From the NCBI RefSeq assembly GCF_043195135.1, contig NZ_JBAFWP010000002.1: a DNA stretch of 64,000 bases, one strand, 5' to 3'. The DNA comes from NCEH01 sp043195135 (GTDB lineage Bacteria; Pseudomonadota; Alphaproteobacteria; Rhizobiales; Xanthobacteraceae). The notes beneath the pieces were generated by a model that worked only from the letters and a program-made list of their open reading frames with translations, did no database searches and was not told where the DNA came from. Numbering within the stretch: position 1 is the stretch's first letter; every line of letters starts with the position of its first letter. The translations under genes were made by a program, and so were the position numbers. Of the stretch, positions 14,091 through 22,434 are shown one piece after another.

Positions 14091-15269
14091 ATGCTTCCGA
14101 TCCTCGCCTTCCTCAAGCGCCTGCTGCCGGCGCTCACCCCGGTCAGCAATGTGGAACGCCTGCGCGCCGCCTGCGGGGCCGGGCTCGGCCTGTTCCTCAC
14201 CGGCTTCATCACCCAGCTCGCGCTCGGGCCGGTGGACAATCTGGTGCTGCTGATCGCGCCCATGGGGGCGTCCTCGGTGTTGCTGTTCGCCGTGCCGTCG
14301 AGCCCGCTGGCCCAGCCCTGGTCGATCCTCGGCGGCAACCTCGTGGCGGCGCTGGTGGGCGTCACCGCCGGAATTCTCATTCCCCATCCCTATCTCGCGG
14401 CGGGGGTGGCGGGCGGCGTCGCCATCGGCCTGATGCTGGTGCTGCGCTGCCTGCATCCGCCGAGCGGCGCGGTGGCGCTCACCGCCGTGCTGGGCGGCCC
14501 GGCGATCCATGCGCTCGGCTATCAGTTTGTGCTCTGGCCCGTGGGGATCAATTCCCTGCTGCTGCTCGGCTGCGCGCTCGCCTACAACAATCTCACCGGC
14601 CGCCGCTATCCCCAGCTCGCCCCGGTCGCGGCGCCGCCCGGCGATCCCGGCCGCGCCAAGGACCGCGTCGGCTTCTCCGCCGCCGATCTCGACGCGGTGC
14701 TGAGGCAATATGGCGAGGTGATGGATATCGACCGCAACGCCCTCGAAGCGATCCTGCGGCAGGCCCAGACGCGCGGCTATCTGCGCCGCACGGGGGAGGT
14801 CACCTGCGGCGACATCATGACCCGCAACGTGCTGGCGGTGGCGCCGGAAACCCCGCTGCGCGAGGCTTTGGAGCTGCTGCGCGGCCACCACATCAAGGCC
14901 CTGCCGGTGACCGACGAGAAGGCCCATGTGGTGGGCATCGTCACCCAGACCGATCTGCTCGACAAGGCAGACTGGGGCCGCAACGGGCCGCATATGGGCC
15001 TCGCCCGGCGCCTGAAGCAGGGCCTCAATGCCGGGCGCGCGCCGGACGCCAGCGTCGCCGACATCATGACCGCGCCGGTCAGATCCGCGCGGCCCGACAC
15101 GCCGATCGCTAATCTCATTCCCATGATGCTGGATGCCGGCCTGCACCATCTGCCGGTGATGGACGCCCATCTCCAGCTCGTGGGCATCGTCACCCAGACC
15201 GATCTGATCGCCGCCTTGTTCTACGGCAATCTCGCCGGCCGCCTCGCGCCGAGCCGCATGCCGGGGTGA
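14091..15269 (+). CDS. HPP-family membrane protein with tandem CBS domains
   Basis: The 392-residue protein has an N-terminal HPP domain (about 1-170) with four or more membrane segments and the signature LRCLHPPSGAVALTAVLGG. Two CBS domains follow (about 240-300 and 320-385): DIMTRNVLAVAPETPLREAL and DIMTAPVRSARPDTPIANL, each ending with VVGIVTQTDL or LVGIVTQTDL. CBS pairs sense adenine nucleotides. HPP proteins have been linked to nitrite transport in plastids and cyanobacteria, but the substrate here is not evident. Confidence 0.87.
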   Translation: MLPILAFLKRLLPALTPVSNVERLRAACGAGLGLFLTGFITQLALGPVDNLVLLIAPMGASSVLLFAVPSSPLAQPWSILGGNLVAALVGVTAGILIPHPYLAAGVAGGVAIGLMLVLRCLHPPSGAVALTAVLGGPAIHALGYQFVLWPVGINSLLLLGCALAYNNLTGRRYPQLAPVAAPPGDPGRAKDRVGFSAADLDAVLRQYGEVMDIDRNALEAILRQAQTRGYLRRTGEVTCGDIMTRNVLAVAPETPLREALELLRGHHIKALPVTDEKAHVVGIVTQTDLLDKADWGRNGPHMGLARRLKQGLNAGRAPDASVADIMTAPVRSARPDTPIANLIPMMLDAGLHHLPVMDAHLQLVGIVTQTDLIAALFYGNLAGRLAPSRMPG

Positions 15270-15291
15270 GGCGCGTCGTTCGCGGGGCCGC

Positions 15292-16308
15292 TCAGGCCAC
15301 GGGCGCGGGCGCGAGCACCTGTTCCAGCCCCTCGTCCCAGGGCGGGACGGAGCCGTAGAGCGCGGCCAGATGGTCGATGAACACCCGCACCTTCTGCGGC
15401 AGGAAGCGCCGGCTCGGATAGACCGCGAACACCCCCACGCGATGGGAGGCGTGGAAATCACGCAGCACCACCTGAAGCGCGCCGCTGCGCAATTCCGGCC
15501 CCACGTCCCAGGTGGAGCGCAGCGCGATGCCGACCCCCGCGAGCACCGCTTCGCGCACCACCTCGTTGGAATTGGTGCGCAACGGCGAATAGACGCGCTG
15601 GATCACCGGCCCGTCGGGGCCTTCCAGCCGCCAGGGGTCCTGCCCATGGGTGGCGAGCAGGGTGTGGTCGGCAAGATCGGCGAAGCTCGCCGGCACGCCG
15701 GCGCTTTCAAGATAGGCCGGACTTGCGCACAGCACGCGGTGCACCGGCGCGAGGCGGCGGGCGACCAGGCTGGAATCGTTCAGGTCGGCGATGCGCACCG
15801 CGATGTCGAAGCCATCCCCGACGATGTCCACGAACGCGTCGGAGAGTTCGAGATCGATGGTCAGGTCCGGGTTGGCGGACAGCAGCGGCCCGAGATGGGG
15901 CGCGATATGCATGCGCCCGAACGAGGTGGGCGCCGACACCCGCAGCAGCCCGCGCGCCTCGGTGGAGCGGCGCGACAATTGGGTTTCCGCCTCCTCGATC
16001 GAGGCGAGGATCGCCACCACCCGTTCGTAGAAGCCTTGCCCCGCCTCGGTCAGCGTCACCTTGCGGGTGGTGCGCTGGAACAGGCGCGCGCCGAGCCGGT
16101 CCTCCAGCCGCTGCACCCGCTTCGACACCACGGGCGGGGAGAGGCCCAATTCGCGCCCGGCGGCGGAGAGGCTGCCGGCGGTGACGATGCGGGCGAAGAT
16201 TTCCAGATCCCCGAGATTGCCGATCATCGGCCGGGGTTCGGCCGTGGGGCGGCGGGTCTGGCCCGGACGGCTGGGGAGGCGACGTATTGTTTCCATTGCT
16301 GTTTTCAT
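15292..16308 (-). CDS. LysR-family transcriptional regulator
   Basis: The protein has up to 338 residues, with a LysR N-terminal helix-turn-helix (LGDLEIFARIVTAGSLSAAGRELGLSP, then VVSKRVQRLEDRLGARLFQRTTR) and a C-terminal periplasmic-binding-like effector domain. The usual LysR start would be the internal ATG at 16227 (MIGNLGDLEIF); starting at 16308 adds 27 basic, poorly conserved residues. It is divergent from glcD with a 90-bp AT-rich promoter region, so it probably controls the glycolate oxidase genes, with glycolate or a related acid as likely effector. Confidence 0.88.
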   Translation of the reverse strand: MKTAMETIRRLPSRPGQTRRPTAEPRPMIGNLGDLEIFARIVTAGSLSAAGRELGLSPPVVSKRVQRLEDRLGARLFQRTTRKVTLTEAGQGFYERVVAILASIEEAETQLSRRSTEARGLLRVSAPTSFGRMHIAPHLGPLLSANPDLTIDLELSDAFVDIVGDGFDIAVRIADLNDSSLVARRLAPVHRVLCASPAYLESAGVPASFADLADHTLLATHGQDPWRLEGPDGPVIQRVYSPLRTNSNEVVREAVLAGVGIALRSTWDVGPELRSGALQVVLRDFHASHRVGVFAVYPSRRFLPQKVRVFIDHLAALYGSVPPWDEGLEQVLAPAPVA

Positions 16309-16397
16309 TTTAGCCGCAACGGAAATAATCCGCGACCGCTTTTCACTGCAAACCGATTATACTGGTAAAAAAAGGAAACGGTTCAAGGGATGCCGCA

Positions 16398-17894
16398 ATG
16401 ACGAGCCTCAGGCTTCCGGCAGCGGACGAGACGACCCTCGCCAATCGCGAGACGATCATCGCCGATCTGCGCGCCATCGTGCCCGGCGAAGGCGTGATCG
16501 CGCATGAAAAGGAAATGCGGCCCTACGAATCCGACGGGGTGACCGCCTATAAGCAATTGCCGCTCGTGGTGGTGCTGCCCAGCACCACGGAGCAAGTCTC
16601 CCGCGTGCTGAAATATTGCCACGACAACAATGTCCGCGTGGTGCCGCGCGGGGCGGGAACCTCGCTGTCCGGCGGCGCCCTGCCGCTCCAGGACGGCGTG
16701 CTGCTCGCCATGGGCAAGTTCAACAAGGTGCTGGACATCGATTTCGCCAATCGCTGCGCCGTGGTGCAGCCGGGCGTGACCAATCTCGGCATCACCCGCG
16801 CCGTGGAACACGAGGGCTTCTATTACGCCCCCGACCCCTCCTCGCAGATCGCCTGCACCATCGGCGGCAATGTGGGCGAGAATTCCGGCGGCGTGCATTG
16901 CCTCAAATACGGGCTCACCACCAATAATGTGCTGGGCGTCGAGCTGGTGCTGATCACCGGCGAGATCGTGCGGCTCGGCGGCAAGCATCTCGACCCCGGC
17001 GCGCTGGACCTGCTGGGCGTCATCGTCGGCTCCGAGGGGTTGCTGGGGGTGGTGACGGAAGTCACGGTGCGGCTGCTGAAGAAGCCGGATACGGCGCGCG
17101 CGGTGCTGGTGGGCTTTCCCACCTCGGAGGATGCGGGGGAATGCGTCGCGCGCATCATCAGCGCCGGCATCATTCCCGGCGGCATCGAGATGATGGACCG
17201 CGACGCCATCGCCGCCGCGGAAGCCTTCGTGAACGTGGGCTATCCGCTGGATGTGGAAGCCCTGCTGATCGTCGAGCTGGACGGGCCGGAAGCGGAATGC
17301 GCCCATCTGCTGGAGGAGGTGGCGGCCATCGCCAAGGGCTGCAACGCCTCCACCCTGCGCGTGTCGCAGACCGAGGACGAGCGGCTCGGCTTCTGGGCGG
17401 GGCGCAAGGCGGCCTTCCCGGCGGTGGGGCGCCTCTCGCCCGATTATCTGTGCATGGACGGCACCATTCCGCGCCGGCAATTGCCCCTGGTGCTCTCGCG
17501 CATGCGGGAGATGTCGGCGCACTATGGCCTGCGGGTGGCGAACGTGTTCCATGCCGGCGACGGCAACCTGCACCCGCTCATTCTCTATGATGCGAACAAG
17601 CCGGGCGAATTGGATGCGGCGGAATCCTTCGGGTCCGACATCCTGCGCCTGTGCGTGGAGGTGGGCGGCGTGCTCACCGGCGAGCATGGCGTTGGCGTGG
17701 AAAAGCGCGATCTGATGCCGACCATGTTCAACGAGGTCGACCTCGCCCATCAGCAGCGCCTGAAATGCGCCTTCGACGATCAGAGCCTGCTCAATCCCGG
17801 CAAGGTGTTCCCGACCCTCAATCGCTGCGCCGAGCTCGGCCGCATGCATGTGAGCGGCGGGCAGGTGCCGTTCCCCGACATTCCCCGTTTCTGA
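16398..17894 (+). CDS. glcD: Glycolate oxidase, FAD-binding subunit GlcD
   Basis: The 498-residue flavoprotein has a PCMH FAD domain (PRGAGTSLSGGALPL, VQPGVTNLG, CTIGGNVGENSGGVH) and a FAD-oxidase C domain containing HAGDGNLHPLILYD and GEHGVGVEKRDL. GlcDEF oxidises glycolate to glyoxylate and passes electrons to the respiratory chain. glcE follows 25 bp downstream. glcF is in the same orientation but displaced by 1.8 kb of repeats. D-lactate dehydrogenases share this fold; the glcE/glcF neighbours and nearby malate synthase favour glycolate. Confidence 0.93.
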   Translation: MTSLRLPAADETTLANRETIIADLRAIVPGEGVIAHEKEMRPYESDGVTAYKQLPLVVVLPSTTEQVSRVLKYCHDNNVRVVPRGAGTSLSGGALPLQDGVLLAMGKFNKVLDIDFANRCAVVQPGVTNLGITRAVEHEGFYYAPDPSSQIACTIGGNVGENSGGVHCLKYGLTTNNVLGVELVLITGEIVRLGGKHLDPGALDLLGVIVGSEGLLGVVTEVTVRLLKKPDTARAVLVGFPTSEDAGECVARIISAGIIPGGIEMMDRDAIAAAEAFVNVGYPLDVEALLIVELDGPEAECAHLLEEVAAIAKGCNASTLRVSQTEDERLGFWAGRKAAFPAVGRLSPDYLCMDGTIPRRQLPLVLSRMREMSAHYGLRVANVFHAGDGNLHPLILYDANKPGELDAAESFGSDILRLCVEVGGVLTGEHGVGVEKRDLMPTMFNEVDLAHQQRLKCAFDDQSLLNPGKVFPTLNRCAELGRMHVSGGQVPFPDIPRF

Positions 17895-17919
17895 GCGGCC
17901 GTCACGGCCAGGAATCCGC

Positions 17920-19128
17920 ATGTCAGATATCGTGAAAGTTGAGGACGAGGCGCAGATCGCCGAGGCGGTGGTCGCGGCGCTCGGCGAGAACAAGACGCTG
18001 GAAGTGGTCGGCCACGGCTCCAAGCGCGGCCTCGGCCGGGCGAGCCAGACCGACCGCACGCTCGATGTCTCCGGCGTGCGGGGCGTCACCCTCTATGAGC
18101 CGGGCGAACTGGTGCTCTCCGCCCGCGCCGGCACGCCGATCGCGCAGATCGAGACCATGCTGGCCGAGAACGGGCAGATGATGGCGTTCGAGCCCATGGA
18201 TTGCGGCCCGCTGCTCGGCGGCCCCGCCGGCGCGGGCAGCATCGGCGGCGTGTTTGCCTGCAATCTCTCCGGCCCCCGGCGCATCAGCCATGGCGCGGCG
18301 CGCGACCATGCGCTCGGCGCGCGCGCGGTCTCCGGGCGAGGCGAGGTGTTCAAATCCGGCGGGCGGGTGGTGAAGAATGTCACCGGCTACGACCTGCCGC
18401 GCCTGCTGGCCGGCTCCTACGGCACGCTCGGGGTGCTGAGCGAAGTGACGCTGAAGGTCATTCCCCGCCCGCCGACGCAGGAGACGCTGGTCGTGTTCGG
18501 CCTCGACGCGGAGGCGAGCGCGCGCGCCATGAGCGCGGCCATGGGCTCGTCCTGCGAGGTGTCGGCGGCCGCCTCCATTCCCGCCGCGGTCGCCCCGCGC
18601 CTGCCGCAGCTGGAGAGCGACCGCTCCGTGGTGGCCCTGCGCCTGGAGGGGTTCGAACCCTCGGTGAAGGCGCGGCGCGCCATGCTGATCCGCGTGCTGA
18701 TGCCGTTCGGCGGGGTCGAGGTGCTTGATGCGGAGGCCTCGGCGGGGCTGTGGGCCGGCGTGCGCGACGTGCTGCCGTTCACCCAGGCGCGGGAGCGCGC
18801 GGTGTGGCGCATCTCCACCGCTCCCATGGCCGGGCCGCATCTCGCCGCCGAGCTTGCGGCCGCTCTCGATGCCGAGGCGTTTTGCGACTGGGCCGGCGGG
18901 CTGGTGTGGGTTCAGATGCCCGACGCGCTGCCGCAGGCGGAGGCCGTGCGCGCGCGCCTCGCGCCTCATGGCGGCCACGCGACCCTGGTGCGGGCCGATG
19001 CGGCGCAGCGCGCCGGCGCCGTCTTCCAGCCGCTCGCCCCCGCCCATGCCGCGCTAAGCCAGCGGGTGAAGGCGAGCTTCGATCCCAAGGGCCTGCTCAA
19101 CCCCGGCCGCATGTATGCGGGGGCGTGA
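17920..19128 (+). CDS. glcE: Glycolate oxidase, FAD-binding subunit GlcE
   Basis: The 402-residue protein is a shorter paralogue of GlcD. Its FAD-binding PCMH domain includes GHGSKRGLGR, ARAGTPIAQIETMLAENGQM, GGPAGAGSIGGVFACNLSGP and KSGGRVVKNVTGYDLPRLL, and it ends with LLNPGRMYAG. GlcE forms the complex with GlcD and the iron-sulfur subunit GlcF. Immediately after its stop the REP/DUF559 array begins and separates it from glcF. Confidence 0.92.
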   Translation: MSDIVKVEDEAQIAEAVVAALGENKTLEVVGHGSKRGLGRASQTDRTLDVSGVRGVTLYEPGELVLSARAGTPIAQIETMLAENGQMMAFEPMDCGPLLGGPAGAGSIGGVFACNLSGPRRISHGAARDHALGARAVSGRGEVFKSGGRVVKNVTGYDLPRLLAGSYGTLGVLSEVTLKVIPRPPTQETLVVFGLDAEASARAMSAAMGSSCEVSAAASIPAAVAPRLPQLESDRSVVALRLEGFEPSVKARRAMLIRVLMPFGGVEVLDAEASAGLWAGVRDVLPFTQARERAVWRISTAPMAGPHLAAELAAALDAEAFCDWAGGLVWVQMPDALPQAEAVRARLAPHGGHATLVRADAAQRAGAVFQPLAPAHAALSQRVKASFDPKGLLNPGRMYAGA

Positions 19129-19193
19129 GATGGGGGCGCGCGTTCAGCCCGAGGGGGATCTCATTTTCGCAGCTTCGGGGCCTGCGGCGGTGA

Positions 19194-20832
19194 TACCCCC
19201 CTCCCAACCCTCCCCCGCAAGGACAGAGGGCTTTGATCCAGGATTAGCGGAGGGGGCCGATGGCTGAGAACAACGCGCCCCCTCCCCCCTTGCGGGGGAG
19301 GGCGGGGGAGGGGGGTAGAGCGCCCGCCCACCGGCCTGTCCCTGCATCTTTGAAAGCGAACGCAAAAGCCTCCCCCACAAGGGGAGAGGGCTTCGATGCG
19401 GGAGTGCGGGAGGCGGCCGATGACTGAACGAACCGCGCCCCCTCCCCTCGCGCGGGGCATGTCCGCGACTGCGGCAGCGATACCCCCCTCCCAACCCTCC
19501 CCCTCAAGGGGGGAGGGCTTTGAGCCGGGATTAGCGGAGGGGGCAGATGGCTGAGAACAACGCGCCCCCTCCCCCCTTGCGGGGGAGGGCTGGGGAGGGG
19601 GGTGGAGACCCCGCCCACCGGCCCGTCCCTGCATCTTTGAAAGCGAACGCAAAAGTCTCCCCCACAAGGGGAGAGGGCTTCGATGCGGGAGTGCGTGAGG
19701 CGGCCGATGACTGAACGAACCGCGCCCCCTCCCCTCGCGCGGGGCATGTCCGCGACTGCGGCAGCGATACCCCCCTCCCAACCCTCCCCCTCAAGGGGGG
19801 AGGGCTTTGAGCCGGGATTAGCGGAGGGGGCAGATGGCTGAGAACAACGCACCCCCTCCCCCCTTGCGGGGGAGGGCTGGGGACGGGGGTAGAGACCCCG
19901 CCCACCGGCCTGTCCCGCCATCCTTGAAAGCAAACGCAAAGACCTCCCCCACAAGGACAGAGGGCTTTGATCCAGGATTAGCGGAGGGGGCCGATGGCTG
20001 AGACCAACGCGCCCCCTCCCCCCTTGCGGGGGAGGGTAGGGGAGGGGGGTGGAGCGCCGGCCCACCGGCCCATCCCGCCATCCTTGAAGGCGAACGCAAA
20101 AGCCCTGCGCCGCGCGATGACCGATGCCGAGCGCAAGCTTTGGTCCCATCTGCGGGCGCATCGCTTCACTGGCCTGTCGTTTCGCCGCCAGGTGCCGATG
20201 GGTGCCTATATCGCGGATTTCGTCAGCCATGGGGCGCGGCTGGTCGTGGAGCTGGATGGCGGGCAGCACGCCGTGCAGCAGGATCGCGATCGGCGGCGTG
20301 ACCAGTGGTTCCAGGCGCAGGGCTATCGCGTGGTGCGCTATTGGAATGGCGATGTGATGTCGAACCTCGACGGGGTGCTTGAGGATCTCGCGCGGTGCAT
20401 GTCCGCGACTGCGGCGGCGATACCCCCCTCCCAACCCTCCCCCGCAAGGGGGGAGGGCTTTGCTTCGGGATTGCGGGAGGCGGCCGATGATTGAGACCAA
20501 CGCGCCCCCTCCCCCCTTGCGGGGGAGGGCTGGGGAGGGGGGTAGAGACCCCGCCCACCGGCCCGTCCCTGCATCCTTGAAGGCGAACGCAAAGACCTCC
20601 CCCGCAAGGGGAGAGGGCTTCGATGCGGGAGTGCGGGAGGGGGCAGATGGCTGAACGAACCGCACCCCCTCCCCCCGTGCGGCGCATGTCCGCGACTGCG
20701 GCGGCGATACCCCCCTCCCAACCCTCCCCCGCAAGGGGGGAGGGCTTTGGTCCGGGATTGCGGGAGGCGGCCGATGATTGAGACCAACGCGCCCCCTCCC
20801 CCCTTGCGGGGGAGGGCAGGGGAGGGGGGTGC
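19194..20832 (+). repeat. REP/BIME-like palindromic repeat array, 287-bp period
   Basis: The unit start TACCCCCCTCCCAACCCTCC recurs at 19194, 19481, 19768, 20421 and 20708. Spacings are 287, 287, 653 and 287 bp. Each unit contains an inverted pair of hairpins, CCTCCC.../...GGGGGGAGGG then CCCCTCCCCCCTTGCGGGGG, around about 45 bp that includes GGAGGGGGCNGATGGCTGAG. A spacer CCCACCGGCC...GCGAACGCAAA and a tail ending CATGTCCGCGACTGCGGC follow. The 653-bp interval contains a truncated unit (19768 to about 19944) and a unit carrying a DUF559 gene. In the 287-bp units the gene body, from just after GCGAACGCAAA to just before CTCGCGCGG, is replaced by short palindromic filler. The array interrupts glcE-glcF. 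Confidence 0.88.
19994..20494 (+). CDS. DUF559-domain (Vsr/restriction-endonuclease-like) protein embedded in the repeat array
   Basis: Residues 42 to about 135 form a DUF559 domain: MTDAERKLWSHLRAHRF, SFRRQVPMGAYIADF, the acidic/His core LVVELDGGQH, and YRVVRYWNGDV followed by NLDGVLEDL. DUF559 belongs to the very-short-patch-repair/PD-(D/E)XK-like nuclease fold. The ends are translated repeat: PPPPLRGRVGEGG at the N-terminus and PSQPSPARGEG near the C-terminus. Start 19994 has an SD-like GGAGGGGG supplied by the repeat; 20117 (MTDAERK) is the alternative core start. The gene is flanked by same-orientation palindrome pairs on both sides. Activity is not demonstrated. Confidence 0.75.
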   Translation: MAETNAPPPPLRGRVGEGGGAPAHRPIPPSLKANAKALRRAMTDAERKLWSHLRAHRFTGLSFRRQVPMGAYIADFVSHGARLVVELDGGQHAVQQDRDRRRDQWFQAQGYRVVRYWNGDVMSNLDGVLEDLARCMSATAAAIPPSQPSPARGEGFASGLREAADD

Positions 20833-20833
20833 C

Positions 20834-20914
20834 CCGTCCCGCAGGAGGGAGAGGGGCATTCCGTCCCGCAGGAGGGAAGCGAGCGTTCCGTCCCGCACCG
20901 AGGGCGGTGTCCCG
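20834..20914 (+). repeat. Three 27-bp tandem repeats upstream of glcF
   Basis: CCGTCCCGCAGGAGGGA begins at 20834 and 20861, and CCGTCCCGCA at 20888, giving an exact 27-bp period with the third copy diverging after 10 bp. The repeats lie between the palindrome array and glcF (start 20954), in the only region that could hold a separate glcF promoter. Confidence 0.75.
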
Positions 20915-20953
20915 CTCCGTCGTACAACACTCCGCCGCCAAGGCTAGCCACCC

Positions 20954-22285
20954 ATGCAAACCAATTTCTCCCTCGCGCAACTGGCCGATCCGCACATCGT
21001 GGAGGCGGACAAGATCCTGCGGGCGTGCGTCCATTGCGGCTTCTGCACGGCCACCTGCCCCACCTATGTGCTGCTGGGCGACGAGCTCGACAGCCCGCGC
21101 GGGCGCATCTACCTCATCAAGGACATGCTGGAGAACGCGCGGCCGGCGAGCGAGGAAGTGGTCAAGCACGTGGACCGCTGCCTCTCCTGCCTCTCCTGCA
21201 TGACCACCTGCCCTTCGGGCGTGCACTACATGCATCTCGTGGATCACGCCCGCGATCATATCGAGCAGACCTACAAGCGCCCGGTCTTCGACCGGCTGAA
21301 CCGCGCCTTGCTGGCGGCGGTGCTGCCCTATCGCAACCGGTTCCGCCTGGCCCTGCTGGGGGCGGCGATCGCCAAGCCGCTCGCGCCCCTGTTCCAGGCG
21401 GTGAAGCCGCTGCGGCCGCTGGCCGCCATGCTGCGCCTCGCGCCAGGCCTGCCGCACGGGCCGGCGCACAGCACCCTGCCCGGCGTGTTCCCGGCGCAGG
21501 GGCCGCGTCACAAGCGCGTGGCGCTGCTCGGCGGCTGTGCCCAGCCGGTGCTGCGCCCGGAGATCGACGAAGCCGCCATGCGCCTGCTCAATCGTTTCGG
21601 CGTCGAGGTGGTGCGGGCGAAGGGCGAGGGCTGCTGCGGTTCGCTGGTGCATCACATGGGCCGCGAGGAACAGGCGCTCGCGCTTGCCCGCGCCAATGTG
21701 GACGCCTGGACCGCCGAGATCGAGGGCGAGGGCCTGGACGCGATCCTGATGACCGTGTCCGGCTGCGGCACCACCATCAAGGATTATGGCTACATGCTGC
21801 GCCTCGATCCGGCCTATGCGGAGAAGGCGGCGAAGGTCTCGGCGCTGGCCAGGGACATTTCCGAGTTCGCCGCCACGCTGCACCTGCCGGCCGCCATGGC
21901 CCCCATGGATCATCGGGTGGCCTATCACGCCGCCTGCTCGCTCCAGCACGGGCAGAAGGTCAAGGGGCCGCCGGTGCAGATGCTGCGCCATGTCGGCTTC
22001 GAGGTGGCCGAGCCGTTCGAAAGCCACATCTGCTGCGGCTCGGCGGGCACCTACAACATGCTCCAGAGCGAGCTGGCCGGGCAGTTGCGCGACCGCAAGG
22101 TGGCCCATCTGGAGAAGTTGGCGCCGCAGATCATCGCCACCGGCAATATCGGCTGCATGACGCAGATCGGCAGCGGCACCGATATTCCGGTGGTGCATAC
22201 GGTGGAATTGCTGGACTGGGCGACCGGCGGTCCGGTGCCGGGGCCGCTGGCGCGGGCGGGGATGGGCGCGGCGCGGGCGGCGTGA
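20954..22285 (+). CDS. glcF: Glycolate oxidase, iron-sulfur subunit GlcF
   Basis: The 443-residue protein has two 4Fe-4S ferredoxin motifs near the N-terminus (CVHCGFCTATCP and CLSCLSCMTTCPSG) and two C-terminal CCG domains (GEGCCGSLVHHMG and SHICCGSAGTYN), as expected for GlcF. It accepts electrons from the GlcD/E flavins. Orientation matches glcD and glcE, so the original operon was probably contiguous before the array was inserted or expanded. Read-through across 1.8 kb of strong hairpins is doubtful; a local promoter in the 27-bp repeat region is possible. Confidence 0.93.
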   Translation: MQTNFSLAQLADPHIVEADKILRACVHCGFCTATCPTYVLLGDELDSPRGRIYLIKDMLENARPASEEVVKHVDRCLSCLSCMTTCPSGVHYMHLVDHARDHIEQTYKRPVFDRLNRALLAAVLPYRNRFRLALLGAAIAKPLAPLFQAVKPLRPLAAMLRLAPGLPHGPAHSTLPGVFPAQGPRHKRVALLGGCAQPVLRPEIDEAAMRLLNRFGVEVVRAKGEGCCGSLVHHMGREEQALALARANVDAWTAEIEGEGLDAILMTVSGCGTTIKDYGYMLRLDPAYAEKAAKVSALARDISEFAATLHLPAAMAPMDHRVAYHAACSLQHGQKVKGPPVQMLRHVGFEVAEPFESHICCGSAGTYNMLQSELAGQLRDRKVAHLEKLAPQIIATGNIGCMTQIGSGTDIPVVHTVELLDWATGGPVPGPLARAGMGAARAA

Positions 22286-22364
22286 ACCGGCCCCCTCGAC
22301 TGTTGCCGCCGCAGCGAAGCACTGTTGCCCCGCTGACACTTAGACTTCCGTCGCGCTCGGCATA

Positions 22365-22417
22365 GGTGCGTAAGGCGCGATGGGCTAAACCCATGGCGCC
22401 GGCGCGGATGCCGCACC
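22365..22417 (+). ncRNA. Possible structured 5' leader of thiE (two nested stems)
   Basis: GGTGCG (22365-22370) can pair with CGCACC (22412-22417) around a long hairpin. That hairpin is GGCGC (22374-22378) plus TGGG (22381-22384) against CCCA (22390-22393) plus GCGCC (22396-22400), with a CTAAA loop. It ends 17 bp before the thiE ATG. It lacks the conserved TPP-riboswitch segments, so it is not called as one. It could be a translational control element or a chance GC-rich fold. Confidence 0.3.
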
Positions 22418-22434
22418 CTGTCGAGAGAGACCTC

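Noticed and set aside
18640..18670. tRNA-like GGTTCGAACCC
   Set aside because: It lies inside the glcE reading frame, and no cloverleaf or acceptor stem surrounds it. No tRNA gene was found in the window.
19194..20832. CRISPR array
   Set aside because: The unit is 287 bp with palindromic pairs and an internal gene; there are no short repeats with unique similar-sized spacers.
19244..22339. A 1031-residue open frame on the minus strand across the repeat array and glcF
   Set aside because: It is antisense to glcF and the array; its sequence is translated GC-rich palindrome (GRVGRGV, PSPARGEG) and mirrors real genes. Long stop-free frames are expected in this base composition.
22286..22434. 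TPP (thiamine) riboswitch upstream of thiE
   Set aside because: The conserved CTGAGA and ACCTGATCTGG-type segments are not present; only generic hairpins are seen.
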